A stretch of 64,000 nt of DNA from NCBI RefSeq assembly GCF_002234915.1, contig NZ_NEWD01000021.1, positions 1 through 64,000 of the forward strand, read 5' to 3'. How positions within the stretch are numbered: the stretch's first letter is position 1; every line of letters starts with the position of its first letter. Made by a program: the position numbers and the translations under genes. The stretch is from Bifidobacterium vansinderenii (GTDB lineage: Bacteria > Actinomycetota > Actinomycetes > Actinomycetales > Bifidobacteriaceae). The notes beneath the pieces are model-generated. The model was given only the letters and a program-made list of their open reading frames with translations, was not told the DNA's origin and did not search any database. Shown here one piece after another: positions 34,701-42,031 of this stretch.

Positions 34701-34793
34701 CGCACCGGTACCGCCGTCGCGGGCATCGCGGTCGCCGTCGCGGTGATCGCACTCGCCGGCATGACCCTGGTCATCCGCCGCCGCAACGCCTGA
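31770..34793 (+). CDS. Cell-wall-anchored protein with two PAP2 acid phosphatase domains
   Basis: 1007 residues. A signal peptide ends near ASTASAA. Two homologous class A acid phosphatase-type PAP2 domains follow (about 60-470 and 500-890). Each has the motifs HPRPY, SFPSGHTTFAFTQG and NNRIVLGVHYPLDIMGGH, which supply the conserved Arg and two catalytic His of the family. A Gln/Asn/Gly linker (GQNGGQNNGGQSG) leads to LSRTG near residue 976, a transmembrane helix and RRRNA, a sortase signal. It would hydrolyse phosphomonoesters or lipid phosphates at the surface. GGAAG precedes the ATG. Flanked by matching repeat blocks. Confidence 0.88.
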   Translation: MTHAAITAKAMKGALAGFVAVAMLTPLAASTASAATTDATAGNQQSFIQYDVAKSPAADSGKGITSLLTDFTTYWTPNKGVTDGGVATLQHDDELTESINNAAYGADGKTAQDQRALSDAQMNSTNTLYDALGPTIGGYFKADMEAGKLPKTAAYLKAMNKSASTGDAKGTYAHPRPYVDRANYKGEQLDLKGLKSTLDIKKVPGYENFDWGDGEAPDNEYEGLAESGSFPSGHTTFAFTQGVGLSAILPELGPQIMTRVSEAGNNRIVLGVHYPLDIMGGHIAGTYGVATALSDPATAKQAQEARAELQSVLGADCQANKVTKDAGLHSCINATNANGQSSKQPYGGYTNSFTDAVSTKPVTDEASALDAYTARMTYGFKQTGDTSKRPVVPEGAENLLANVDYFNTDDPANGKLKLSTDELRQVIAASEIQSGYPLDASSDGWGRINLAKIYTARVTFDKADPATRKITDISFGHHRDEVVVPTVPTQPKADALSNLLKDYNTYFDFYSANGVQNTEVAKSTTKHDDDLTAAINNKAFGVDGNTAQDQRALSDAQMNSTNTLYDALGPVLGQYYKTAMDNGKLPQTKAFLAEMNKSASTGTAKAYYQHPRPYIDRVNFQGKTLNIDNTLQNRIKKAPGYENFDWGDGEAPDNEYEGLANSGSFPSGHTTFAFTQGAGLSYILPELGPEIMTRVSEAGNNRIVLGVHYPLDIMGGHIAGQYGVATAVSSNDQAKADAAAARTELVNYLTAQCKADGHGDTLDACIANTGANNDKGYANDFTDDVVKTAVTDRKSAIDAYTARMTYGFVQTGKSGQDAVVPDAAVSMLDNVAAFKNLTADQKKAVLAATEGDSGYPLDASSEGWARINLAKAYSAKVTLDKSGKVVKVEPGQTEPSVVTAGDNGNNGGQNGGQNNGGQSGENNGQQNGQNGNSQNQNGSTNNGAASNGSNGQNGGSNGSKTPASATGKTTAKTGKLSRTGTAVAGIAVAVAVIALAGMTLVIRRRNA

Positions 34794-34822
34794 TCTGGGA
34801 GGATCGGGGCTGGTTGGCAGGT

Positions 34823-34955
34823 CACCTCATCCGTCCGGCTTCGCCGGCCACCTTCCCCTCAAGGGGAAGGCTGCCTATAACCATTCAGGCTCATGCGGTT
34901 AAGCCGGCTTCCCCTTGAGGGGAAGCTGTCAGCCGACAGGCTGACTGATGAGGTG
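34823..34955. repeat. Two family B repeats facing each other
   Basis: 34823-34870 (CACCTCATCCGTCCGGC ... AAGGGGAAGG) and the inverted 34908-34955. Confidence 0.88.
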
Positions 34956-34994
34956 ATCGACCGACCAGTCCGCCACCATCACCATCACAAACTG

Positions 34995-35111
34995 AAACTG
35001 GGTATATCCGCATCATAAAGAGGCCGAAAACAGGCCTTTCATGATGCGGATATACCCAGTTTGCTGTTTAACGTCCGGTTTTACCCAGAGATAATGGGTC
35101 GGTTATGCCCA
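34995..35111. repeat. Family D repeat, copy 3
   Basis: Arms 34995-35016 and 35041-35062 are a perfect 22-bp inverted repeat. TCCGGTTTTACCCA follows at 35074, with a degenerate TCGGTTATGCCCA at 35099. Confidence 0.9.
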
Positions 35112-35133
35112 CGAACTGACCTAGGGGGCGAAC

Positions 35134-36441
35134 CTAGTCCCCGATCGTGGCGACGGAGCCGCGGTCGATCAGACGCGGGTCGATCATGATGTGACGAGCC
35201 GGCCAGTCGGGATGCTCGAGACGCCACAGCAGCGTGTTCAGGCATTCGGCGGCGAACTCATGCTGCGGGGAACGCAGCACGGTCAGCGGGCGAGAGCTCG
35301 GCGTGGCATAGCCGTCCACCGAGATGATCGAGATGTCCGCGGGCACACGCTTGCCATGCCGTTCGAGCGACTGGGCGAGCGCGATCGCCAGATAATCGGA
35401 GTGCACGAGCAGACCGGTCACGTCGGAATCGATTGTGCGTTCCACGATCTCCTCCACGCCATGCGTGTCGTAGGGCTGGATGCCGTCGAACACGAACGGG
35501 CATTCCAGCAGGTTCGTCTTGTCGACGAGCTGATGCCACGCCTCCTCGATGATCTCCGAGGTCGGCGTAAGCGTGAACGCAGCCGCCACGTGACGGTGTC
35601 CGCGCTCGCGGAAGTGGTTGATGGCCTTGCGTACGCCGTACGGATGGTTGGTGCGCACGGAGTCGTGGAACACGTTGGACGAGTACGGCTGGTCGCGCTC
35701 GGCCACGACCACGGGCACGGGGGAGTGGTCGATCCAGTTCCACGACGCCTGCGAGACGTCCTCCTCGGAGCTGGGGCAGGCGATGATGCCGCGCAGGTTC
35801 GGCACCGAGCCGAAGGTGTCGAGGATCTCGTTCTCGCGGATGCGCTCGTAGGAGGATTCGCGGATCTCCACGCGGTATCCGAGCTTGGCGGCCTCGGTGT
35901 GGATCTCGGCGATCACGGTGGGCCAGAAGAAGCTGGGTTCGGGGAACATGAGGCCGATCACGCCCTTGTCGCGGCTGTCGCGCTGGGGGATGACGGGCTG
36001 TGGGACGCCGATGTGCATGTCGCGCAGATCCTCGTCGTTCAGCGGCAGGATGGTGCGGTCGAGCTGGTCGATGGTGTCGGTGTTGAGCAGCGGTTCGACC
36101 GTCGGAGTGGTGGCGGATGCGGTCGGGGTCGTGCCACCCGATGCGGCGGTCTTCGAAGAGGGGGACTGAGCGCCCGGGGTGGCGGGCGAGCCGTCGGTGC
36201 CGTTGCTGCCCACCGACATGGCGCCGCCGCGTACCCTGCGCAGCAGTCCGGCCTCGGCAAGCACGGACAGGTCTCGTCGCACGGTGATTTCGGTGGTATT
36301 GAGGTACTTCGCCAACGCGGGGACGGTCACCACGTTTTCACGGGTGAGCAGGCTCAGGATCATATCCTGGCGTTCTGCGGGCAGATAGCTGCGCTGCGGT
36401 GCGGCTGCGTTGCCGTCCGAGGAGGCGTGAGGGGTGGGCAT
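35134..36441 (-). CDS. Chimeric transcriptional regulator: DeoR-type HTH plus LacI-type sensor domain
   Basis: 435 residues. The N-terminus (about 14-70) is a DeoR-family HTH (PAERQDMILSLLTRENVVTV, TTEITVRRDLSVLAEAGLLRRVRGG). A Ser/Thr/Ala/Pro-rich linker follows, then a periplasmic-binding-like domain of LacI/GalR type (VIGLMFPEPSFFWPTVIAEI, GIIACPSSEED, GLLVHSDYLAIAL, ISIISVDGYATPSSRPLTV). AAGGAA precedes the ATG at 36441. Divergent from the first GH30 gene and therefore its likely repressor, with TATGATCGAAG boxes as candidate sites. Confidence 0.85.
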   Translation of the reverse strand: MPTPHASSDGNAAAPQRSYLPAERQDMILSLLTRENVVTVPALAKYLNTTEITVRRDLSVLAEAGLLRRVRGGAMSVGSNGTDGSPATPGAQSPSSKTAASGGTTPTASATTPTVEPLLNTDTIDQLDRTILPLNDEDLRDMHIGVPQPVIPQRDSRDKGVIGLMFPEPSFFWPTVIAEIHTEAAKLGYRVEIRESSYERIRENEILDTFGSVPNLRGIIACPSSEEDVSQASWNWIDHSPVPVVVAERDQPYSSNVFHDSVRTNHPYGVRKAINHFRERGHRHVAAAFTLTPTSEIIEEAWHQLVDKTNLLECPFVFDGIQPYDTHGVEEIVERTIDSDVTGLLVHSDYLAIALAQSLERHGKRVPADISIISVDGYATPSSRPLTVLRSPQHEFAAECLNTLLWRLEHPDWPARHIMIDPRLIDRGSVATIGD

Positions 36442-36634
36442 GATGATTCCTTGCACTACTGTTTTCGTCGAATGTTCATCGAACTGTATATAAGTATACC
36501 GTTTTGATCACAAACAATCATACCAGCACGAGAGAAAATGATGATCGATATTGTCTATTTTCTTTGAAATTACAATGATTTTTAACGGTTGTCAGATGTC
36601 TTATTTTCCTATTCTGCACCTATGGCAGTGTGTC

Positions 36635-36655
36635 GTTATGATCGAAGGCAAAACA
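36635..36655. promoter_or_regulatory. TATGATCGAAGGCAAAAC box upstream of GH30 gene
   Basis: Nearly the same word as at 40349-40365 before the binding-protein gene. A TATACT -10 for the GH30 gene lies downstream at 36703-36708. The rest of the gap 36442-36775 is AT-rich, with a TTTTGATCACAAAC word near 36502. Confidence 0.5.
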
Positions 36656-36775
36656 AACTGTGGAAAATGATTAAAAGTGATTATTGCTGAACAAAAGTGC
36701 GTTATACTGGAGTGGTCAGCAATGGAAGAGCGTGGTCGGCAACGAGGCGACCGCGAAACAAGACAAAGGACAGTC

Positions 36776-38365
36776 ATGGCAGACGATTCCGTACTCACCG
36801 CAGCACAGGCCCGATACGCCAATGAATTCTGGACGGCCACCTCCGGTGACCTCAAGCAGCGTCGCGAAACGATCAGCGCTCCCGAGTATGTCGCCGAACC
36901 CGGCGACGCCACCCCGATCGTGATCGATCCGGCCGACCGCAAGCAGCCGTGGATCGGTGCGGGCGCGGCCATCACCGACGCCGCCGCATCCCTGATCTGG
37001 GGATCCATGGACGCCGAGCAGCGTCACGCATTCCTCGACGACTGCTTCAACCCGGCCAAGGGCGGCTTCTCCGTGATCCGCATCCCGCTCGGCTCCTGCG
37101 AACCCAGCGCCCAGCCGTACTACACGTACGATGACCTGCCCTTCGGTGAGCACGACAACGCGCTCACCAAGTTCTCGCTCGGCACCGGCGAACCCGGCGC
37201 GCCCGACGCAACCAAGGACTTCAAGTACATCATCCCCGTGGTGCTCGAGATCCTCAAGATCAACCCGGCCGTGAAGATCATCGCCTCCCCGTGGAGTGCC
37301 CCCGCGTGGATGAAGAACACCGGCCACCTGTGCCAGGGCGGCCACCTGCGCTTCGACGAGTGGACCGGCAACGGCTTCGACCCGATGCTCGACAGCTTCG
37401 AGGGCTGCTACGCCCGCTACTTCGTCAAGTACGTCGAGGAGATGGCCAAGATCGGCATTCCGATCTGGGGCGTGACCGTGCAGAACGAGCCGAGCAACGC
37501 GCCGAAGTGGCCCGCCATGATGTGGACGCTCAAGCAGCAGGCCGAGTTCGCGCACAAGTTCCTGCGTCCGGCCATGAACGCCAAGTTCCCGGAGATGCGC
37601 ATCTTCATCAACGACGACTCCACGCACAACATCCTGTGGCCGGTCAACGAGATCGTCACCCCGCAGCAGGCGGCCAGCATCGACGGCTTCACCGTGCACA
37701 CCTACGAGGGCCCGTACTCCAACTTCTTCAACGCCTCCCGCTCGTTCCCGCACTGGATGTTCGGCATGACCGAACGTCGCTGCATGATCGACGAGACGCC
37801 CGAGGACGCCGCGCACATCATGCTCGGCATCATCGGCAACTGGCTCGTGCGCAACGGCGAGAGCTTCATCGCGCTGTGGAACCTCGCGCTCGACGAGCGC
37901 GGTCTGCCGAACCAGGTGGGGGCCACCGGCCGCCGCGGCGTGGTGACGATCCAGCATGAGACCGGCGAGGTGATCCGCAACCTCGAGTACTTCATGCTCC
38001 GCGCGTTCGGTCAGGACGTCAAGCCCGGCTCCGTGGTGGTGCGCTCCACCAACCACACGCCCGACGGATGGTCCGGCGGTCTGGGCTCGGTCGCGTTCCT
38101 CTCTCCCGAGGGCGACGTGGCCGCCCACGTGTACAACCCGACCGGCGAGCCGATCGAGGCCGCGGTGACGATCAACGGCCAGGGCGGCGCGTGGCAGAAG
38201 GTTACCGTGCCGGCGTGGGGCGTGGTCACCGTGCACAAGTCCAATGGCGCGATCAACGTGAGCGAGCCGCCGGCCGACGACGAGTTCGAGCTCAACCCCG
38301 CACCCAAGCACCTGCTCGGCGACGTGGCTCCCGGCAAGGTCCGCGTCTGGGGTCAGGACGAGTAA
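36776..38365 (+). CDS. GH30 glycoside hydrolase, enzyme 1
   Basis: 529 residues, no signal peptide. (beta/alpha)8 barrel plus C-terminal beta-sandwich typical of GH30. The acid/base is E238 in TVQNEPSN and the probable nucleophile is E333 in GMTERRCM; GAGAAITDAAASLIW and IIASPWSAPAWMK are further family motifs. GH30 includes glucosylceramidases, beta-1,6-galactanases, beta-1,6-glucanases and xylanases; the subfamily is not settled here. Start 36776 follows AAAGGA; the in-frame ATG at 36722 is less likely. The gene converges with a second GH30 at 38530. Confidence 0.9.
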   Translation: MADDSVLTAAQARYANEFWTATSGDLKQRRETISAPEYVAEPGDATPIVIDPADRKQPWIGAGAAITDAAASLIWGSMDAEQRHAFLDDCFNPAKGGFSVIRIPLGSCEPSAQPYYTYDDLPFGEHDNALTKFSLGTGEPGAPDATKDFKYIIPVVLEILKINPAVKIIASPWSAPAWMKNTGHLCQGGHLRFDEWTGNGFDPMLDSFEGCYARYFVKYVEEMAKIGIPIWGVTVQNEPSNAPKWPAMMWTLKQQAEFAHKFLRPAMNAKFPEMRIFINDDSTHNILWPVNEIVTPQQAASIDGFTVHTYEGPYSNFFNASRSFPHWMFGMTERRCMIDETPEDAAHIMLGIIGNWLVRNGESFIALWNLALDERGLPNQVGATGRRGVVTIQHETGEVIRNLEYFMLRAFGQDVKPGSVVVRSTNHTPDGWSGGLGSVAFLSPEGDVAAHVYNPTGEPIEAAVTINGQGGAWQKVTVPAWGVVTVHKSNGAINVSEPPADDEFELNPAPKHLLGDVAPGKVRVWGQDE

Positions 38366-38380
38366 GGTTCCGTTATCGTA

Positions 38381-38402
38381 GGCTCCCCTCTGAGGGGAGC
38401 CT
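38381..38402. repeat. GGCTCCCC hairpin (family A core)
   Basis: GGCTCCCCTC-TGAGGGGAGCC, 15 nt after the GH30 stop. Confidence 0.75.
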
Positions 38403-38411
38403 GTGTATGTA

Positions 38412-38445
38412 GGGTCCGCCCGGGTGTCGTGCTCGGTGCGGACCC
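38412..38445 (+). terminator. Hairpin GGGTCCGC/GCGGACCC
   Basis: 8-bp stem followed by GTTTG, second hairpin behind GH30 enzyme 1. Confidence 0.5.
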
Positions 38446-38458
38446 GTTTGCATATATG

Positions 38459-38500
38459 AATAAACCCGCAGCGGGGGAGATTCCCCACTGCGGGTTTATT
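38459..38500. terminator. Bidirectional terminator between the two GH30 genes
   Basis: AATAAACCCGCA pairs with TGCGGGTTTATT, with an inner GGGG/CCCC pair. The A-run and T-run at the two ends suit both convergent genes. Confidence 0.88.
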
Positions 38501-38529
38501 AATGCTCGGCGACGATCCCTACCCGAGTG

Positions 38530-40077
38530 CTACTCGAAGATGGTCTCGTCGTGATCGTCGGCGGGATGCGGCGTGTAGGTGATCTCGAACTCGTCGTCCG
38601 CCGGGGCCTGTGTGGTGTTCACGGACTCCTCGTTGGACTTGTGGAAGCTCACCGTGCCGTAGGCGGGTACGGTCACCGTCTGCCAGCGGGCGCCGTTGCC
38701 GTTCACCGTCACCGCGGCCTCGATGTCGGCGCCGGTCGGGTTGTACAGGAAGCCGGCCAGATCACCGTTCGGCGCGAGGAACGCGACCGATCCGAGTCCG
38801 CCGTGGCGTCCGTCGGGCGTGTGATTGGTGGAGGCCACGCGGCGGGAGCCCACGGCCACGTCCTGACCGTAGTTGCGCAGCATGAAATACTCGAGGTTGC
38901 GCTTCACCTTGCCGGTGCCCGAATCGATGGTGATCACGCCGCGGCGACCGGAGGTACCGGCCCACGACGGGAAGCCCTGCTCGTCGAGCGCCATGTTCCA
39001 CAGGTTGATCAGCCCCACGCCGTTGCGCACGAGCCAGGTGCCGATCTCGCCGAACATCACGTGCGACGCCTCGGCCACGGTCTCGTCGAGCATGCAGCGG
39101 CGCTCGGTCATGGCGGCCTTCCACTGCGGGAACTGACGGGTGCCGTTGTGCACCCAGTGCGGCAGTCCGGAGTAGGTGTGGAACGCGGCACCGGCGAACG
39201 CCTGCGCCTGCGCGGGGGTCATGTATTCGCTGGCCGGGCGCTGCCAGAAGCGCAGCGAGTCGTCGCCGAAGTAGATCTCCACGTCGGGGTAGGTCTTGTC
39301 GAGCGCCGGGCGCAGGTAGTTCACGCCCCACGCGGTGAGTTCCTCGGGCGTCCAGACGGTGATCGGCCACGGGCAGCCGTTGCTCGGCTCGTTCTGCATG
39401 GTCACGGACGTGATCGGGATGCCATAGGACTCGTAGGCGGCGATGAACTTGACGAAGTACTGCGCGTACACGTAGTCGATGGTGTCCTGATAGCGGTAGC
39501 CGTTGCCCACGTATTCGCCGAGACGCAGACGTCCGGCGCCATCGAGACGGCCGCTGGTCTTCATCCACGCGGGCGCGCTCCACGGGGAGGCCATGACCTT
39601 GACGGCCGGGTTGATCGAGAGGATCTCCTGCAGCACGGGCACCACGTTCTTCAGATCCTTGGTGGCGTTCGGCGCGCCGGGCTCGCCCTCGCCGATGGAG
39701 AAGTAGTCGAGCGCGGCGTCTGCCGCCACGCCCTCGGGCAGATCGTCGTAGGAGTAGTAGGCCTGGCTGGAGAAGTCGCAGGCGCCGATGGAGATGCGCA
39801 CGGAGGAGAAGCCGCCCTGCTCGGGGTCGAACATCTCGGTGAGGATGGCGTGGCGCTGCTCGGGGCTCATGGACTGCATGAACAGCGAGGCGCTGGAGTC
39901 GGTGATGGCCGCGCCGGCGCCCTCCCACAGCTGGTATTGACGGGTGGGGTCGATCACGATCCTGACGGCGTCCGCGGCGGCGTCGTTGCCCTGCACTTCC
40001 GGGGTGGGGATCGGCGCGCGACGGTCGGCGAGATCGCCGCTGGTGCGCGTCCAGTATTCCGTGCGGTAGCTGGTCAT
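38530..40077 (-). CDS. GH30 glycoside hydrolase, enzyme 2
   Basis: 515 residues, no signal peptide, homologous to enzyme 1 over its full length. Catalytic candidates are E230 in TMQNEPSN and E325 in AMTERRCM; GAGAAITDSSASLFM and VMASPWSAPAWMK are shared with enzyme 1. The two differ enough (for example around the YSGLPHWVHNG loop) to suggest different substrates. Both ATGs at 40080 and 40077 fit; AAGGAGCA spacing favours 40077. Divergent from the ABC importer, so both may be controlled from the gap 40078-40465. Confidence 0.9.
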   Translation of the reverse strand: MTSYRTEYWTRTSGDLADRRAPIPTPEVQGNDAAADAVRIVIDPTRQYQLWEGAGAAITDSSASLFMQSMSPEQRHAILTEMFDPEQGGFSSVRISIGACDFSSQAYYSYDDLPEGVAADAALDYFSIGEGEPGAPNATKDLKNVVPVLQEILSINPAVKVMASPWSAPAWMKTSGRLDGAGRLRLGEYVGNGYRYQDTIDYVYAQYFVKFIAAYESYGIPITSVTMQNEPSNGCPWPITVWTPEELTAWGVNYLRPALDKTYPDVEIYFGDDSLRFWQRPASEYMTPAQAQAFAGAAFHTYSGLPHWVHNGTRQFPQWKAAMTERRCMLDETVAEASHVMFGEIGTWLVRNGVGLINLWNMALDEQGFPSWAGTSGRRGVITIDSGTGKVKRNLEYFMLRNYGQDVAVGSRRVASTNHTPDGRHGGLGSVAFLAPNGDLAGFLYNPTGADIEAAVTVNGNGARWQTVTVPAYGTVSFHKSNEESVNTTQAPADDEFEITYTPHPADDHDETIFE

Positions 40078-40200
40078 CATTGCTCCTTCTGCTTCCGATA
40101 TATCAGGTGAGTGAGTTCATCATTGAACGATCTGCATTGATAAACTTACAATCAAATATAATCACGAATGAACATGCTTGAGATTGATCATTCGGCGTGT

Positions 40201-40365
40201 CGTGATCGAAAATGCACCCCCTGATGCCGTATGATCCTTAGAAAACAGTGGAGTTTTTCTCGATCATAACCGTGATCAAAACATGATGATCATGAAAATA
40301 ATGGAGACAAATTTTGGCAACATTCCGAAGTGATCACAAATGAGCGTGTATGATCGAAGACAACA
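40201..40365. promoter_or_regulatory. Operator cluster (TGATCGAA boxes) between GH30 enzyme 2 and ABC importer
   Basis: CGTGATCGAAAATGC at 40201, an inverted copy TTTTTCTCGATCATAAC at 40254, GTGATCAAAAC at 40272, AAGTGATCACAAATG at 40329 and TATGATCGAAGACAACA at 40349-40365. The last is shared with the site before GH30 enzyme 1 (36637). The gap is AT-rich and holds no gene. Confidence 0.55.
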
Positions 40366-40465
40366 GATAACGAAAGACCCGACGGACGAACCGGCAGGCT
40401 GGTTCGGATGGGTTGACGGGACTCTGGAAACGGCAATGCAGCCGAAGTAAACGAAAGGAAGAACA

Positions 40466-41818
40466 ATGAAGTTGAATCGCGTATTCAAGGCTGTCGCGGT
40501 AGCTTCTGTCCTGGGTCTGGCTCTGACCGGATGCGGTGGCGGTGGCGACTCCGCAGCCTCCAGCGGCTCTGACTCCTTCGATAAGAACGCCAAGACCGAG
40601 ATCACCTTCGCCGGTTGGTCCCTGAGCTCCACCCCGGAGTTCCAGACCCTCGCCGACGCCTTCATGGCCAAGTACCCGAACGTCAAGGTGAACGTCAAGG
40701 AATACTCCGCCGACGATTACGACAAGCAGCTGACCGCCGATATCTCCTCCGGCTCCCAGCCCGACGTCTTCCCGATCAAGAACCTGCAGAAGTACTACAC
40801 GTACTCCCAGTCCGGCGGTCTGGCCGATCTCGCCGACATCGCCAGCACCTACAAGTCCGACAAGAACATCGACATCTCCAACTACGAGCTGGACGGCAAG
40901 TACTACGCCATGCCGTACCGTCAGGATTCCTGGGTCCTCTTCTACAACAAGGACATGATGGAGAAGGCCGGTGTGGCCACTCCGGACGGCACCTGGACGT
41001 GGGACGACTACACCAAGGCCGCCGAGGAACTCAAGGATAAGCTGCCCGCTGCCGGCTACGACGCCAACTCCGTCTACCCGATCTACCAGCACAACTGGCA
41101 GTCCGTGGTCCAGGCCTTCGCTCTGGCCCAGACCGGCTACAAGCCCGACACCAACTTCTTCAAGGCCAAGTTCGACTACATGAAGCCGTTCTACCAGCGC
41201 GCTCTGAAGTGGCAGGACGAGAAGCTGACCATCGACTGGAACACCTCCAACACCACCTCCGTGCAGTACCAGGCTCAGTTCGGTACGCAGAAGGCCGCCA
41301 TGATGCCGATGGGCACCTGGTACGCCGCCACGCTGGTGAAGCAGCAGAAGTCCGGTGACGCCGACCAGTTCACTTGGGGCATCGCTCCGATCCCGCAGAA
41401 CCCGGATTCCAAGACCAAGTCCGACAAGCCGGTGACCTTCGGCGATCCGACCGGTCTGGCCGTCTCCTCCAAGGCCACCGGCCAGAAGCTGGCCGCCGCC
41501 AAGGAGTTCGTGAAGTTCTGCGCCGGTGAAGGCAGCGCCGAGGCCCTCGCCAAGATCGCCACCACCCCCGCCTACTTCTCCGATAACGTCGCCAAGACCT
41601 ACTTCTCCGTGGATGGCATGGCCACCGACGACCTGACCAAGCAGGCCTGGCAGGAGCACGACACCAAGCCGGAGAACCCGGTTGGTGAGGGTTCCGATAC
41701 CATCATCTCCCTGCTCAAGGATGCTCACTCCTCGATCATGACCGAGACTTCCAATGTGAACGACGCCCTCGCCAAGGCGACGCAGAACATCAAGGATCAG
41801 GGTCTGGTCACCGAGTGA
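40466..41818 (+). CDS. ABC transporter sugar-binding lipoprotein
   Basis: 450 residues. Lipoprotein signal with lipobox LTGC (Cys23) and a Gly/Ser linker. Type 1 extracellular solute-binding protein: EITFAGWSLSSTPEFQTLADAFMAKYPNVKV, ADISSGSQPDVFPIKN, MPYRQDSWVLFYNKDM, PMGTWYAATLV. Such proteins deliver oligosaccharides to two permeases, which follow. AAAGGAAGAACA precedes the ATG. A hairpin after the gene may keep its mRNA more abundant than the permease part. Confidence 0.93.
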   Translation: MKLNRVFKAVAVASVLGLALTGCGGGGDSAASSGSDSFDKNAKTEITFAGWSLSSTPEFQTLADAFMAKYPNVKVNVKEYSADDYDKQLTADISSGSQPDVFPIKNLQKYYTYSQSGGLADLADIASTYKSDKNIDISNYELDGKYYAMPYRQDSWVLFYNKDMMEKAGVATPDGTWTWDDYTKAAEELKDKLPAAGYDANSVYPIYQHNWQSVVQAFALAQTGYKPDTNFFKAKFDYMKPFYQRALKWQDEKLTIDWNTSNTTSVQYQAQFGTQKAAMMPMGTWYAATLVKQQKSGDADQFTWGIAPIPQNPDSKTKSDKPVTFGDPTGLAVSSKATGQKLAAAKEFVKFCAGEGSAEALAKIATTPAYFSDNVAKTYFSVDGMATDDLTKQAWQEHDTKPENPVGEGSDTIISLLKDAHSSIMTETSNVNDALAKATQNIKDQGLVTE

Positions 41819-41826
41819 TGACACTC

Positions 41827-41854
41827 TTGGTCCCCGCCTAATGGCGGGGACCAA
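41827..41854 (+). terminator. Stable hairpin after binding-protein gene
   Basis: TTGGTCCCCGCC-TAAT-GGCGGGGACCAA, 12-bp perfect stem 9 nt after the stop, without a T-run. It fits a 3' stabiliser or attenuator. Confidence 0.75.
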
Positions 41855-41905
41855 CCCCACAACCTAACCTCTCTTCATATCTCTCCTAATTTCCTCTTTC
41901 CTCAC

Positions 41906-41944
41906 AGGCACGGTCCTGGCTCATAACCCGGGCCGTGCCTTTTT
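41906..41944 (+). terminator. Second hairpin with T-run before permease genes
   Basis: AGGCACGGTCC pairs with GGGCCGTGCCT and runs into TTTTT. Partial termination here would reduce permease expression relative to the binding protein. Confidence 0.82.
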
Positions 41945-42031
41945 AATGCCATAAATCGATCGCGAACCGCACAAAGTATAGAAAAACGAACAACATTGAC
42001 GATGCGGTTCAAGCGAAAGGAGTCAGCGGTC

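Larger units (their letters stand above)
34823..35111. repeat. Right flanking block of the PAP2 gene
   Basis: Direct repeat of 31297-31575: same two family B units, same GACCGACCAGT linker, same family D unit. Confidence 0.8.
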
